Under the pieces are notes generated by a model. The model had not been told where the DNA came from. It did no database searches and was given only the letters and a program-made list of their open reading frames with translations. Below, piece by piece: positions 26,528-34,842 of a stretch of 64,000 bases of DNA. This stretch comes from Pseudobacter ginsenosidimutans (GTDB lineage Bacteria > Bacteroidota > Bacteroidia > Chitinophagales > Chitinophagaceae): NCBI RefSeq assembly GCF_007970185.1, contig NZ_CP042431.1, positions 1,922,001-1,986,000 of the forward strand, written 5' to 3'. The translations under genes and the position numbers were made by a program. Every line of letters begins with the position of its first letter. Within the stretch, counting starts at the first letter, position 1.

Positions 26528-26890
26528 TTACATATGTTTCACTTCATCCGGCAGATCGTAGAACGTTGGATGGCGGTATACTTTATCATTGGCCGGTTCG
26601 TAGAATGCTTCCGCATCATCGGGATTGGAAGCGTGGATGTACTTGCTTTCCACCACCCAGATGCTGATGCCTTCCATACGGCGGGTGTATACGTCGCGGG
26701 CGTTTTCGATGGCCATCTGTGCGTCGGTGGCGTGCAGGCTGCCTACATGTTTATGATCGAGGCCCTGTTTGCTGCGGATGAACACTTCCCATAAAGGCCA
26801 GTTGGCAGAGCTTTCGGTTTGAGCAGCATTGCCGCCTCCCTTTTCCTCAGGGATATCGCCGTAATAATATTTTGTGATATTGATATTCAT
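26528..26890 (-). CDS. paaB: PaaB, phenylacetyl-CoA epoxidase subunit
   Basis: A small (120-residue) subunit of the epoxidase complex. Typical blocks are WPLWEVFIRSKQGLDHKHVGSLHA, MAIENARDVYTRR and SIWVVES. The first 28 residues, with a Gly-rich stretch, are less conserved. It sits between paaA and paaC, 27 and 22 bp away. Confidence 0.95.
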   Translation of the reverse strand: MNINITKYYYGDIPEEKGGGNAAQTESSANWPLWEVFIRSKQGLDHKHVGSLHATDAQMAIENARDVYTRRMEGISIWVVESKYIHASNPDDAEAFYEPANDKVYRHPTFYDLPDEVKHM

Positions 26891-26917
26891 GATTGTTGAT
26901 GCGTTTGATTGGAGTGA

Positions 26918-27868
26918 TTAGGCTACCTGCTGTTGTTGTTTGCGTGCCGCGCGCTTTGCAGCATGTGCCTCAGCGGCTGCTCTGACCCAGGCGCCATTCT
27001 CATGCGCTTTACGACGCGTATCGAGCCTTTGCTTGTTGCAGGGACCATTCCCTTTTACCACATTCCAGAATTCGTTCCAGTCGATCTCTCCAAAATCATA
27101 ATTCTTTGTTGCTTCATTGTATTTAAGATCAGGATCGGGTAAGGTCATACCGAGGATCTTCACCTGCTCTGCGATCATGTTCACGAACTGCTGACGCAGT
27201 TCATCATTGCTCTTGCGTTTGATCTTCCAGATAGTGCTCTGCTCCGAGTGAGTGGATTCACCATCTTTCGGACCGAACATCATCAGAGATGGCCACCACC
27301 AGCGGTTGATGGCATCCTGGCAAATGGCTTTCTGTTCGGGTGTTCCCTGGCTGAGCACCAGCAGAATCTCGAAACCCTGACGCTGGTGAAAACTCTCTTC
27401 TTTACAGATGCGGATATTGGCGCGAGAATACGGACCGTAACTCGTGCGACATAACATTACCTGGTTCAAAATAGCGGCTCCATCAACGAGCCAGCCGACG
27501 GCGCCGATATCGCCCCAGGTCAATGTAGGATAGTTGAAAATAGAAGAATACTTGGCCTTCCCGGAAATAAGGTCGTCCATCGTCTGTTCACGGCTGGTGC
27601 CAAGTGTTTCAGTGGCGGCATAGAGATAAAGACCATGACCGGCTTCGTCCTGCACCTTGGCCAGCAAAATTGCTTTGCGCTTCAGGCTTGGGGCGCGCGT
27701 GATCCAGTTGCCTTCCGGCAACATGCCGATGATCTCGCTGTGAGCGTGCTGACTGATCTGGCGTACCAGCGTTTTGCGATAAGCATCCGGCATCCAGTCC
27801 TTAGGCTCAATCTTGATCTCCTGATCGATCTTCTGCTGGAAGATTTTCTCCAGTTCCTGAACAGACAT
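26918..27868 (-). CDS. paaA: PaaA, catalytic diiron subunit of phenylacetyl-CoA epoxidase
   Basis: The oxygenase subunit that epoxidises the phenylacetyl-CoA ring. Diiron ligand motifs EXXH are visible as Glu75-His78 (VQDEAGHG) and Glu158-His161 (KEESFHQR). [13 protein letters not shown] is a family signature. The start [10 protein letters not shown] at 27868 is chosen because the -7 element TACCTTTG lies at 27893-27900; the longer frame to 28048 would run through the promoter and operator. The C-terminus ends in a basic, Gln-rich tail. This is the first gene of the paaABCDGIY run. Confidence 0.96.
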   Translation of the reverse strand: MSVQELEKIFQQKIDQEIKIEPKDWMPDAYRKTLVRQISQHAHSEIIGMLPEGNWITRAPSLKRKAILLAKVQDEAGHGLYLYAATETLGTSREQTMDDLISGKAKYSSIFNYPTLTWGDIGAVGWLVDGAAILNQVMLCRTSYGPYSRANIRICKEESFHQRQGFEILLVLSQGTPEQKAICQDAINRWWWPSLMMFGPKDGESTHSEQSTIWKIKRKSNDELRQQFVNMIAEQVKILGMTLPDPDLKYNEATKNYDFGEIDWNEFWNVVKGNGPCNKQRLDTRRKAHENGAWVRAAAEAHAAKRAARKQQQQVA

Positions 27869-27892
27869 AATGATACATTTTAGATGAGAACC

Positions 27893-27900
27893 CAAAGGTA
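27893..27900 (-). promoter_or_regulatory. -7 promoter element for the paaABCDGIY run
   Basis: Minus-strand TACCTTTG, a TAnnTTTG match, 24 bp before the paaA ATG. Confidence 0.6.
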
Positions 27901-27920
27901 ACAAAATTTCTCCACGAATG

Positions 27921-27934
27921 CTAACAATCGTTAG
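27921..27934. promoter_or_regulatory. Putative PaaR operator upstream of paaA
   Basis: CTAACAATCGTTAG is a 14-bp near-palindrome (arms CTAAC/GTTAG) identical to the one upstream of paaR (31422-31435). It lies 20 bp upstream of the -7 element, where the -33 box is expected, so bound repressor would block transcription. The PaaR site reported in Thermus (CNAACGNNCGTTNG) agrees at all but one fixed position. Confidence 0.75.
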
Positions 27935-28024
27935 TGGTATTTCGAGGAAAAATGGCATACGCTGAATTTCACGAATTCTTAATACTTTTAGGGTACCCAA
28001 AAATGAGCTACGCGCTATTAATGC

Positions 28025-28040
28025 CTGCCTGTACAGGCAG
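28025..28040. repeat. 16-bp perfect palindrome upstream of the GH30 gene
   Basis: CTGCCTGTACAGGCAG is its own reverse complement. It lies about 70 bp before the GH30 start and has no T-run, so it looks like a protein-binding site rather than a terminator. The binding protein is unknown. Confidence 0.5.
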
Positions 28041-28110
28041 TTCCCCACTGTAATGCAAACCGATGGGGCTCCTTCCGGTTCTATTTATCATCTTAAACAA
28101 AATGCACACA

Positions 28111-29583
28111 ATGAAATTTTGCATTCTGACAGTCGTAGTATTGGGTATGGCTTCCTGCCAACAGAACAGTCAGCCCCAGGAAAAAAAGACCGGCGGAGAT
28201 TCCAGCACTATCAACATGGAAGGTGTACGGGCTACTGTGTTCACCACGGCAGACAGCTCAAATTTTCGCTTGTCCGTAACTGATACCATTGCCTTCAAAG
28301 CTTTCGGACAGCCGTTGGAATCACAGCCCTGCGTGTTTGTGGATCCGTCTACTTCGTTTCAAACCATGGTGGGCATCGGCGGTGCGCTCACAGACGCTTC
28401 TGCTGAAACATTCGCCAAACTGCCGAAAGACAAACAACAACAGTTCCTCACTGCTTACTTCAGCGATAAAGATGGAATCGGTTATACCATGGCCAGAACC
28501 AATATCCATAGCTGTGATTTTTCTTCCGCTCCATATACTTATGTGAAAGAAAAAGACAGCAGCCTGTCTTCTTTCAGCATCGCACATGATCTGCAATTCC
28601 GGGTACCATTCATTCAGCAGGCCATTGCGGCTGCCGGGGGCAATCTCCCATTGTTCGCAAGCCCCTGGAGCCCTCCCGCCTGGATGAAGGATAATAATGA
28701 TCTGCTTCACGGAGGCAAATTATTACCTGCCTACTATCAGTCATGGGCAAACTATTATGTGAAATTCATCCAGGCATATGAAAAGGAAAAGATACCCATC
28801 TGGGGATTGAGCATTCAGAACGAACCAATGGCAAGGCAGCGCTGGGAAAGCTGTATCTACACTGCAGAAGAGGAAAGAGACTTTCTGAAAAACTATCTCG
28901 GGCCCACACTTGAAAAAGCAGGAATGAATGATAAGAAGATCATCGCCTGGGACCATAACCGGGATCTCCTCTATCAACGCGCCAGCACTGTGCTCAATGA
29001 TCCCGATGCTGCGAAATACTTATGGGGTATCGGTTTCCACTGGTACGAAACCTGGACTGGTGGCGATCCGCAGTTCCTCAACCTGCAACGCGTACACGAA
29101 CAATATCCTTCCACCAATCTCATTTTCACTGAAGGCTGCAACGGCCCATTCAACAGAAATCAGATCAACCAATGGCAATGGGGCGAGATCTATGGCAGGA
29201 ACATGATCAATGATTTCAACAACGGTACCTGCGCCTGGACCGACTGGAATATCCTGCTGGATGAAACAGGCGGCCCCAACCATGTACAGAATTTCTGTTT
29301 CGCTCCTGTTCATGCGGATACAAAAACTGGAGAACTGATTTTCATGAACGCTTATTACTATATCGGGCATTTTTCCAAATTCGTGAAGCCCGGCGCCAAA
29401 CGCATTATCAGCTCCAGCAGCAGAAGTGAATTGCTGACCACAGCATTCAAAAATGCTGATGGAAAAATGGTGGTAGTAGTGATGAACGATAGCGGAAAGA
29501 GAATTCCCTATCACCTGTGGATAGGGGGCAAAGCGGCAGAGCTGGTGAGTTTGCCGCATTCGATCGTAACGATCCAATGGTAA
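28111..29583 (+). CDS. GH30 family glycoside hydrolase, lipoprotein
   Basis: A secreted lipoprotein (MKFCILTVVVLGMASC, lipobox GMASC) with a (beta/alpha)8 GH30 catalytic domain and a C-terminal beta domain. The acid/base Glu238 is in SIQNEPMARQRW and the nucleophile Glu341 is in IFTEGCNG. FASPWSPPAWMKDN and ARTNIHSCDFS are family blocks. GH30 enzymes include beta-glucosylceramidases and beta-1,6-glucanases; the PWSPPAWMK and WESC pattern fits GH30 subfamilies 1 or 3, but the substrate is not settled. An in-frame ATG at 28102 is an alternative start. It lies on the plus strand between the two halves of the paa genes. Confidence 0.9.
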   Translation: MKFCILTVVVLGMASCQQNSQPQEKKTGGDSSTINMEGVRATVFTTADSSNFRLSVTDTIAFKAFGQPLESQPCVFVDPSTSFQTMVGIGGALTDASAETFAKLPKDKQQQFLTAYFSDKDGIGYTMARTNIHSCDFSSAPYTYVKEKDSSLSSFSIAHDLQFRVPFIQQAIAAAGGNLPLFASPWSPPAWMKDNNDLLHGGKLLPAYYQSWANYYVKFIQAYEKEKIPIWGLSIQNEPMARQRWESCIYTAEEERDFLKNYLGPTLEKAGMNDKKIIAWDHNRDLLYQRASTVLNDPDAAKYLWGIGFHWYETWTGGDPQFLNLQRVHEQYPSTNLIFTEGCNGPFNRNQINQWQWGEIYGRNMINDFNNGTCAWTDWNILLDETGGPNHVQNFCFAPVHADTKTGELIFMNAYYYIGHFSKFVKPGAKRIISSSSRSELLTTAFKNADGKMVVVVMNDSGKRIPYHLWIGGKAAELVSLPHSIVTIQW

Positions 29584-29633
29584 AGAACTTCGTCTCTAAC
29601 ATTCGTGGCTAATGCCGCGTAGCAATCATAAAA

Positions 29634-29659
29634 CAGCCGGCATGTTCTCATGCCGGCTG
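29634..29659 (-). terminator. Terminator between the GH30 gene and paaE
   Basis: A perfect 11-bp stem CAGCCGGCATG / CATGCCGGCTG with a TTCT loop. TTTTATGATT follows on the minus strand, so it mainly ends the paaR-paaE transcript. Confidence 0.8.
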
Positions 29660-29679
29660 AGCTATTTCAGAAGAAAATT

Positions 29680-30762
29680 TTATCTGGCGTCGAAATCTAC
29701 GATCACTTTCTCTGAACGAGGATGACTTTGACAAGTAAGAACGAATCCGCCTTCCAGCTCATCGGGTTCCAGTGCATAGTTATTGTCCATGCTCACGGCG
29801 CCTTCCACTACTTTGGCGCGGCAGGTGGCGCATACGCCGCCTTTACAGGCGAAAGGCAGATCAGCGCCCTGTTTCAGAGCTGCGTCCAGCAGCGGATCTC
29901 CGTCATAGGGAAGATCGAAATCGAAAGCGATACCATCCACTTTAACGGTCACTTTGCTCACTTTGCCGGTGAAGGCTGCTTTCTCTTCTGCTGATTTTTG
30001 TGTGCCTGCTTTTTGTCCGGGTGTAGTGAACAATTCGAAATGCACTTTCTTTTTATCGATGCCTTCCTGTTCCAGCCAGTCCTTCATTTCGAAGATCATT
30101 TCTTCCGGACCGCAGAGGAAGAAATCATCGATCGCATGTATATCGATCAGTTTTGCTGCCAGCTGCTTTCCTTTTTCTGCGTTTATACGGCCATAGTTGA
30201 TAGCGGCATCTGTTTTTTCACGGCTGAGGATATGATGCACTACAAAGCGGCTCATGAATACATTCTTCAGGGCTTCGAGTTGTTCCTTGAAGATGATGCT
30301 GCCACGGTTGCGATTGCCATACACCAGAGTAAAGCTGCTGTTGGGCTCGATGGCCAGCGTTGTTTTGATGATGCTGAGAATAGGCGTGATGCCGCTTCCG
30401 GCAGCAAAAGCGAGGTAATGCTTTTTATGCGCGGGATCCAGCTCAGTATAGAACTTCCCGGTTGGTGGCAACACTTCCAGGATATCTCCTTTTTTCAATG
30501 TAGCATTGGCCCATGTGGAGAAGCGGCCGTCCTGCATTTTCTTGATGGCGATGCGAAGCTCTTTATCGCCGGGACTGCTGCAGATGGAATACGAGCGGCG
30601 AAGCTCTTCTCCATCCACCACCGATTTCAGGGTGATGTTCTGTCCATGCCGGAAACTATAGGCTTCCTTCAGGCTTTCGGGAATATCAAATACTACAGAG
30701 ATACATTCGGGGGTTTCTTTTCGTATGTCTGCAATCGTCAGGGAGTGAAAATGTGTAGCCAC
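29680..30762 (-). CDS. paaE: PaaE, reductase subunit of phenylacetyl-CoA epoxidase
   Basis: Feeds electrons from NADPH to PaaA. Domains in order: an FAD-binding domain (RRSYSICSSP, about 55-63), an NAD(P)-binding domain (AAGSGITPILSI, about 119-130; FFLCGPEEM), and a C-terminal plant-type [2Fe-2S] ferredoxin with ACKGGVCATC and VLTCQ. Length is 360 residues. The start is a GTG at 30762; no ATG is close. It lies 36 bp after paaR on the same strand and is separated from paaABCD by the GH30 gene. Confidence 0.94.
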   Translation of the reverse strand: MATHFHSLTIADIRKETPECISVVFDIPESLKEAYSFRHGQNITLKSVVDGEELRRSYSICSSPGDKELRIAIKKMQDGRFSTWANATLKKGDILEVLPPTGKFYTELDPAHKKHYLAFAAGSGITPILSIIKTTLAIEPNSSFTLVYGNRNRGSIIFKEQLEALKNVFMSRFVVHHILSREKTDAAINYGRINAEKGKQLAAKLIDIHAIDDFFLCGPEEMIFEMKDWLEQEGIDKKKVHFELFTTPGQKAGTQKSAEEKAAFTGKVSKVTVKVDGIAFDFDLPYDGDPLLDAALKQGADLPFACKGGVCATCRAKVVEGAVSMDNNYALEPDELEGGFVLTCQSHPRSEKVIVDFDAR

Positions 30763-30798
30763 TTATTATCTTTCTTTTGATTGGTTCAATTGTGAAGG

Positions 30799-31392
30799 CT
30801 AAGGTTTCTGCAAGCCGCCTACCAGGATCTCCACCATGGAGTTCTCCAGCTGGTCGCCCTCGATCTTCCTTTTGCTTCTGTGCCAGCTTTCGATCCCGCT
30901 CACTGCGTGGAGCATGATCAGTACGGCAGTTGGCGCATCGATCTTTTTAAATTCTCCTTTGGCAATGCCATCTTCGATGATCTTGCCGATACGCTGGCGG
31001 TAAGCGCGGCGCTGCCCCTGCATATTGGAGAGATAAGGATCGGTGAGGTGTTTCCATTCGCGGTCGCTCACGTAAACTTCTTCATAACGCTCTACCATCA
31101 TTTTGATATGGTAGCGGAGGATGGCTTCGATCTTTTCGATCTCAGTCTTTTTACTTTGCTCCACCTCTTCGATATGCGACATGAAATTGGTAGCTACGCG
31201 GAAACAGATCTCCTGGAGGATCTCGGCTTTGGAGCTGATGTGATTGTACAGGCTGGCTGCTTCTACGCCTACATGCTCGGCCAGGTCGCGCATGGAAGTG
31301 GCGCTGTATCCTTTTTCGCGGAAGAGGATGGCTGCCTTGGAAATAATCACGTCTTTACGTGTGCTGGTGCGGTTGCTTTTAATTTTTGCCAT
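30799..31392 (-). CDS. paaR: TetR/AcrR family regulator, PaaR
   Basis: A 197-residue repressor. The N-terminal HTH (about 10-58) reads AAILFREKGYSATSMRDLAEHVGVEAASLYNHISSKAEIL with segments typical of TetR recognition helices. The C-terminal part resembles the TetR_C_33-like ligand domain. It is divergent from pfkB and heads a transcript with paaE. A 14-bp palindrome identical to that of paaA overlaps its own promoter, so autoregulation and control of the paa genes are inferred. The known inducer of TetR-type PaaR is phenylacetyl-CoA. Confidence 0.9.
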   Translation of the reverse strand: MAKIKSNRTSTRKDVIISKAAILFREKGYSATSMRDLAEHVGVEAASLYNHISSKAEILQEICFRVATNFMSHIEEVEQSKKTEIEKIEAILRYHIKMMVERYEEVYVSDREWKHLTDPYLSNMQGQRRAYRQRIGKIIEDGIAKGEFKKIDAPTAVLIMLHAVSGIESWHRSKRKIEGDQLENSMVEILVGGLQKP

Positions 31393-31405
31393 GTGTTATT
31401 AAAGT

Positions 31406-31413
31406 CAAAGATA
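31406..31413 (-). promoter_or_regulatory. -7 promoter element for paaR-paaE
   Basis: Minus-strand TATCTTTG, a TAnnTTTG match, 13 bp before the paaR ATG. Confidence 0.6.
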
Positions 31414-31421
31414 AATAAAAG

Positions 31422-31435
31422 CTAACAATCGTTAG
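31422..31435. promoter_or_regulatory. Putative PaaR operator upstream of paaR
   Basis: CTAACAATCGTTAG, identical over 14 bp (15 with the leading G read in context) to the site before paaA. It starts 8 bp upstream of the -7 element, inside the promoter spacer. Confidence 0.75.
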
Positions 31436-31556
31436 GAGGAAATCTGTAGGAAGTTACAAAAAGTATCAGGAAATCCACTAACAACATTATTTGCATATAT
31501 GGTGGGCCCGGAGATGTGGCGGGCGATTCAGGTTTCTGATGATGCGAAAATTCCTG

Positions 31557-31564
31557 TACGTTTG
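31557..31564 (+). promoter_or_regulatory. -7 promoter element for the PfkB-family kinase
   Basis: TACGTTTG fits TAnnTTTG, 41 bp before the ATG at 31606. Confidence 0.5.
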
Positions 31565-31605
31565 CGAAATTTTTTGTTCTAATTCATTAATAGTAAATCC
31601 AAATT

Positions 31606-32529
31606 ATGTCATTGATCGCAGTAGGCACCATGGCCTTTGACGCTATAGAAACTCCCTTCGGTAAAGTGAACCAGATTGTGGGTGGTTCCGCCACCTATGT
31701 GGCTTATGCCGCCAGCAATTTCGTTCAGCCGATTCAGCAGGTTTCCATCGTGGGATTCGATTTCCCTCAGGAAGAAATGGACAGCCTCACCAAAAGAGGA
31801 GTTCAGCTCGATGGCGTGGTAGTTGTGCCGGATAAGAAATCTTTCTTCTGGAGCGGACGTTACCATATGGACATGAATTCGCGCGATACCCTGGTAACCG
31901 ATCTCAACGTACTGGCTGATTTCGATCCCGTACTGCCTGAGAGCTACCGCGATGCAGAATTCGTTATGCTGGGAAACCTTCATCCGATCATCCAGAAAAA
32001 AGTGATCGAACAAATGAAAGTTCGTCCAAAGCTCATTGCCATGGACACCATGAACTTCTGGATGGAATCAGCCATGCCTGAACTGGAAGAAGTGCTCAAA
32101 ATGGTGGATGTACTTATGATCAACGACAGTGAAGCACGTCAGCTCAGCGGACAATTCTCTTTGGTGAAAGCAGCCAAGACCATCATGAACATGGGCCCGA
32201 AATATCTGATCATCAAGAAAGGTGAGCATGGCGCTCTTCTCTTCCATGAAGACAAGGTCTTCTTCGCACCTGCACTGCCGCTGGAAGATGTTTTCGATCC
32301 CACAGGCGCCGGTGATACTTTCGCCGGAGGTTTCATGGGACATATCGCCCGCACAAAAGACATTTCTTTCGAGAATATGAAAACCGCTATCATTGTAGGT
32401 TCTGCTATGGCTTCCTACTGTGTGGAGAAATTCGGCCCCGAGCGTCTGAAAGAGATCACAGCTGAAGATATCCATACCAGGATCGAGCAGTTTGTGAACC
32501 TGGTGAACTTTGATATCGAGCTGGTATAA
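31606..32529 (+). CDS. PfkB/ribokinase-family kinase
   Basis: A ribokinase-fold kinase of 307 residues. The C-terminal signature DPTGAGDTFAGGF contains the catalytic base Asp237 and the anion hole; an N-terminal glycine pair (VGGSATYVA) lies in the substrate site. Phosphorylates a sugar, nucleoside or similar alcohol; the substrate cannot be assigned. The sequence MDTMNFWMES in the middle, in place of the usual sugar-kinase segment, suggests a distinct subgroup conserved in Bacteroidota. A strong bidirectional terminator follows. Confidence 0.88.
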   Translation: MSLIAVGTMAFDAIETPFGKVNQIVGGSATYVAYAASNFVQPIQQVSIVGFDFPQEEMDSLTKRGVQLDGVVVVPDKKSFFWSGRYHMDMNSRDTLVTDLNVLADFDPVLPESYRDAEFVMLGNLHPIIQKKVIEQMKVRPKLIAMDTMNFWMESAMPELEEVLKMVDVLMINDSEARQLSGQFSLVKAAKTIMNMGPKYLIIKKGEHGALLFHEDKVFFAPALPLEDVFDPTGAGDTFAGGFMGHIARTKDISFENMKTAIIVGSAMASYCVEKFGPERLKEITAEDIHTRIEQFVNLVNFDIELV

Positions 32530-32545
32530 CCAGTATCAATATACG

Positions 32546-32587
32546 AATGCAGAAGGGCTGGCCCGTGGTCAGCCCTTCTGCATTTTC
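32546..32587. terminator. Bidirectional terminator after the PfkB-family kinase
   Basis: A perfect 15-bp stem (32546-32560 with 32570-32584; core AGAAGGGCTG / CAGCCCTTCT) and a 9-nt loop, followed by TTTT on the plus strand and shared with the convergent lamin-tail gene. Confidence 0.8.
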
Positions 32588-32598
32588 GGGGCTCTCCA

Positions 32599-34413
32599 CT
32601 ATTGCCTCATCAGTGCTACTGCCTTCTTCCACCTCCCTGTTCCTCCCTCCTGATTGAACCATTGCACCTGTATGATATAGATCCCTGAAGGAAGCGGTTG
32701 TTTCGTTTCGCTTAATCCATCCCAGGCCCAGTGGCCGCTGGCGCCCATCAGCGCATTGGCCGTCAGTTGGCGTACCGGTTTCCCATCCAGGTCAAAAATG
32801 CGTACAGAGCCTGCTGTGCCTGGTGCAGTGTTTTGATAGCGGATCAGCAACAGATCATTGCGGCCAGGGGAAAAAATGGATGAAGACAATTGAAACTTTT
32901 CATTTCCGGGCGAAGCAGGTTTGAATTGCGAGTTGATATATCCGGGCGTACCGCCACCCGATGTACCGGATGCGGAAAGCCAGTTGTGTTTGTCTTGCGC
33001 CGGCAGCAGAGGATCGATGCGTTCCAGGGAAACAGCCTCCGGCGATGACAACAAGGGAAAATGCCAATCAGCAGAATAATGCAATTCGTCCAAAACAACA
33101 TTCGTGATATCGCTTAGAACATAACTTCCCTTTTCGTTGGGAAGTGAAGGCAGTGGGCTTGTTCTGATAGCCTGTTTATCAATTATTGTATAATGATTTT
33201 GCACCCAATCAGGGTTTTCTGTGAGCAAAATATATTCACCTGGAAAAAGCAGGTAGGGTGTGGAGCTGATACGTTTTGTGTTGATCAGCTGGCCGGCATC
33301 ATTTCGGTTACTGCTGTATAAGTTTTGCAGGTTGATGATCCTGCTGCTCCGGTTGAAGAGCTCCACGTAATCTGCACCTTCCGGTGGCGGATCAAAAAGG
33401 ATCTCATTGATGATGATGTCACCAGGAGACGCAGCAGATGCCATTCCGGCTTTTGCTGTGTGCATTGTTCCGATATTGTTGCCGGCACAATCTTTCACCT
33501 GTTGTACGGTCAGCAGCTGGACTGCGTTTGTTTCCAATGGCTGCCGGAATTGTAACCGGACCATGTTGAATGCAGGAGGCAAAGTCTGACAGGAGGCTGG
33601 TGTCAGATTCAAATTGCCCAACCGGTAGTTCTTCGGTTGTACGGCGCTGTTACTATCCAGTGGCTCGTCGAATACAGCTACCAGTTTGGTATTATCGACA
33701 GCATAAATGTGTAACAGGGAAGGCGGGTGATGGTCTGCTTCCCCGGGAAGCTGGCTGTTGGCATGGCCCGGCGTGCCTCCGGTGGGAGAAAGACTCGCGG
33801 CCCAGTTGGATCCTCCCGCACAGGGCGTGGAAGTATTGATCATTTCCAGACTCCAGCCGCCTTCAGCTTTACTATTGCTGCGATACCAGCCAGCCTGGTA
33901 TTGAATGGCATGAATGATATTGTTCTCAGGAGAGATCAGTTGCACCATATCGCTCTCATTAGCGAGGGAAGGGAAATTGGAAAGCCCGATGCAGGCGCCG
34001 AATGCTTTGAGCTGTGCAGCTGCAGTATTGGAGCAGCAGATCAGGAAACTGTCGGGTTGAATGATGATACTGTTGTTGAAACTGGCAGCGCTGCTTTCAT
34101 CTCCCAATTTGAATCCTTTGAGGTCGATAGGTTTGGATGAAACATTTTTCAGCTCGATGTATTCATATTCGGGTAATCCTGCAGGCGGCGATGGATCCGC
34201 CATGATCTCAGTGATGATTATCTGGTATCGGCTGATAAGTGATTGAAGCTTTACCGGTGCAGGTTTTGAAAGAGGGAGGCTATGGTCAGTTTTGCTCCAT
34301 TGAATATCGTTCAAAGGATATGGAGTTGGGCTTCGGAACAGCCGGTAACAGGGAAGAAAATAAATGAACGGAATGCAAATGAGAAGAGGAGTGATGAAAA
34401 GAAGGAATCGCAT
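32599..34413 (-). CDS. Lamin-tail domain protein with C-terminal FlgD-like/sorting-type domain
   Basis: A 604-residue exported or membrane-anchored protein. The start MRFLLFITPLLICIPFIYFLP at 34413 gives a strong hydrophobic N-terminus. Two lamin-tail domains (LTD) are visible: one starts at IIITEIMADP (about 67) with YEYIELKNVSSKPIDLKGFKL, the other at IIINEILFDPPPEGADYVEL (about 335). A Big/Ig-like domain (YAVDNTKLVAVFDEPLDS) lies between them. The C-terminus (GSVRIFDLDGKPV... GHWAWDGL... LPSGIYIIQV) is a FlgD-Ig-like fold often found at the end of T9SS substrates. Function is unknown; adhesion or nuclease-associated roles occur for LTD proteins elsewhere. Confidence 0.82.
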   Translation of the reverse strand: MRFLLFITPLLICIPFIYFLPCYRLFRSPTPYPLNDIQWSKTDHSLPLSKPAPVKLQSLISRYQIIITEIMADPSPPAGLPEYEYIELKNVSSKPIDLKGFKLGDESSAASFNNSIIIQPDSFLICCSNTAAAQLKAFGACIGLSNFPSLANESDMVQLISPENNIIHAIQYQAGWYRSNSKAEGGWSLEMINTSTPCAGGSNWAASLSPTGGTPGHANSQLPGEADHHPPSLLHIYAVDNTKLVAVFDEPLDSNSAVQPKNYRLGNLNLTPASCQTLPPAFNMVRLQFRQPLETNAVQLLTVQQVKDCAGNNIGTMHTAKAGMASAASPGDIIINEILFDPPPEGADYVELFNRSSRIINLQNLYSSNRNDAGQLINTKRISSTPYLLFPGEYILLTENPDWVQNHYTIIDKQAIRTSPLPSLPNEKGSYVLSDITNVVLDELHYSADWHFPLLSSPEAVSLERIDPLLPAQDKHNWLSASGTSGGGTPGYINSQFKPASPGNEKFQLSSSIFSPGRNDLLLIRYQNTAPGTAGSVRIFDLDGKPVRQLTANALMGASGHWAWDGLSETKQPLPSGIYIIQVQWFNQEGGTGRWKKAVALMRQ

Positions 34414-34735
34414 GAGGAACTTTTTTACATGGACAAAATATCCGGGTGAGAGAATATGGTTTATTCTTTCGGTTGTCCATGTACGTTGCAAAGTGCCTAT
34501 TGAAAGATACGGGGAGGAGGAATGATTGGATTTGCGATGTCAATAGTTTTTGATGGGAAAAACAAACGAGCGTTAATGGAAAGCAGGCCTGGCACCCGGC
34601 TTACCGGTTTCAGGGTCTTCAAAAAAAATATTTGCTACAACAACAATTGCGAACTATTTTTGGCTCCTCATGCAAAACATTATGAAGTATACAAAGCGTA
34701 CGAAGAAGCGTCCCAATAACGGGAAGGTTTCAGGA

Positions 34736-34743
34736 TAGTTTTG
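34736..34743 (+). promoter_or_regulatory. -7 promoter element upstream of asd
   Basis: TAGTTTTG matches TAnnTTTG. Transcription from it would begin near 34749, before the hairpin at 34768. Confidence 0.45.
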
Positions 34744-34767
34744 TGTGCAAACTAAAAATATCAAAAG

Positions 34768-34793
34768 GCCTTCCCCCCGGGAAGGCTTTTTTT
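34768..34793 (+). terminator. Terminator-like hairpin in the asd leader
   Basis: A perfect 8-bp stem GCCTTCCC / GGGAAGGC with a CCC loop followed by seven T residues. It points toward asd but ends 50 bp before its start codon. It may be an attenuator, or the end of an unrecognised short transcript. Confidence 0.7.
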
Positions 34794-34842
34794 ATTACAA
34801 ATTCTTATAAACAGTCATCACCAAAAACAATCAGAAATAACA

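Larger units (their letters stand above)
34414..34842. other. Intergenic stretch upstream of asd
   Basis: About 430 bp without a convincing gene. An open frame of 65 codons (34522-34719, plus) has no recognisable domain and is probably chance. The stretch does hold a -7-like element (34736-34743) and a hairpin with T-run (34768-34793) before asd, listed separately. Confidence 0.5.

Noticed and set aside
27869-28048. Longer N-terminus for paaA
   Set aside because: It would read through the -7 element and the PaaR operator; PaaA families begin near [10 protein letters not shown].
34522-34719. 65-codon frame before asd
   Set aside because: No domain, poor start context and no conserved look; kept only as a remark on the intergenic stretch.
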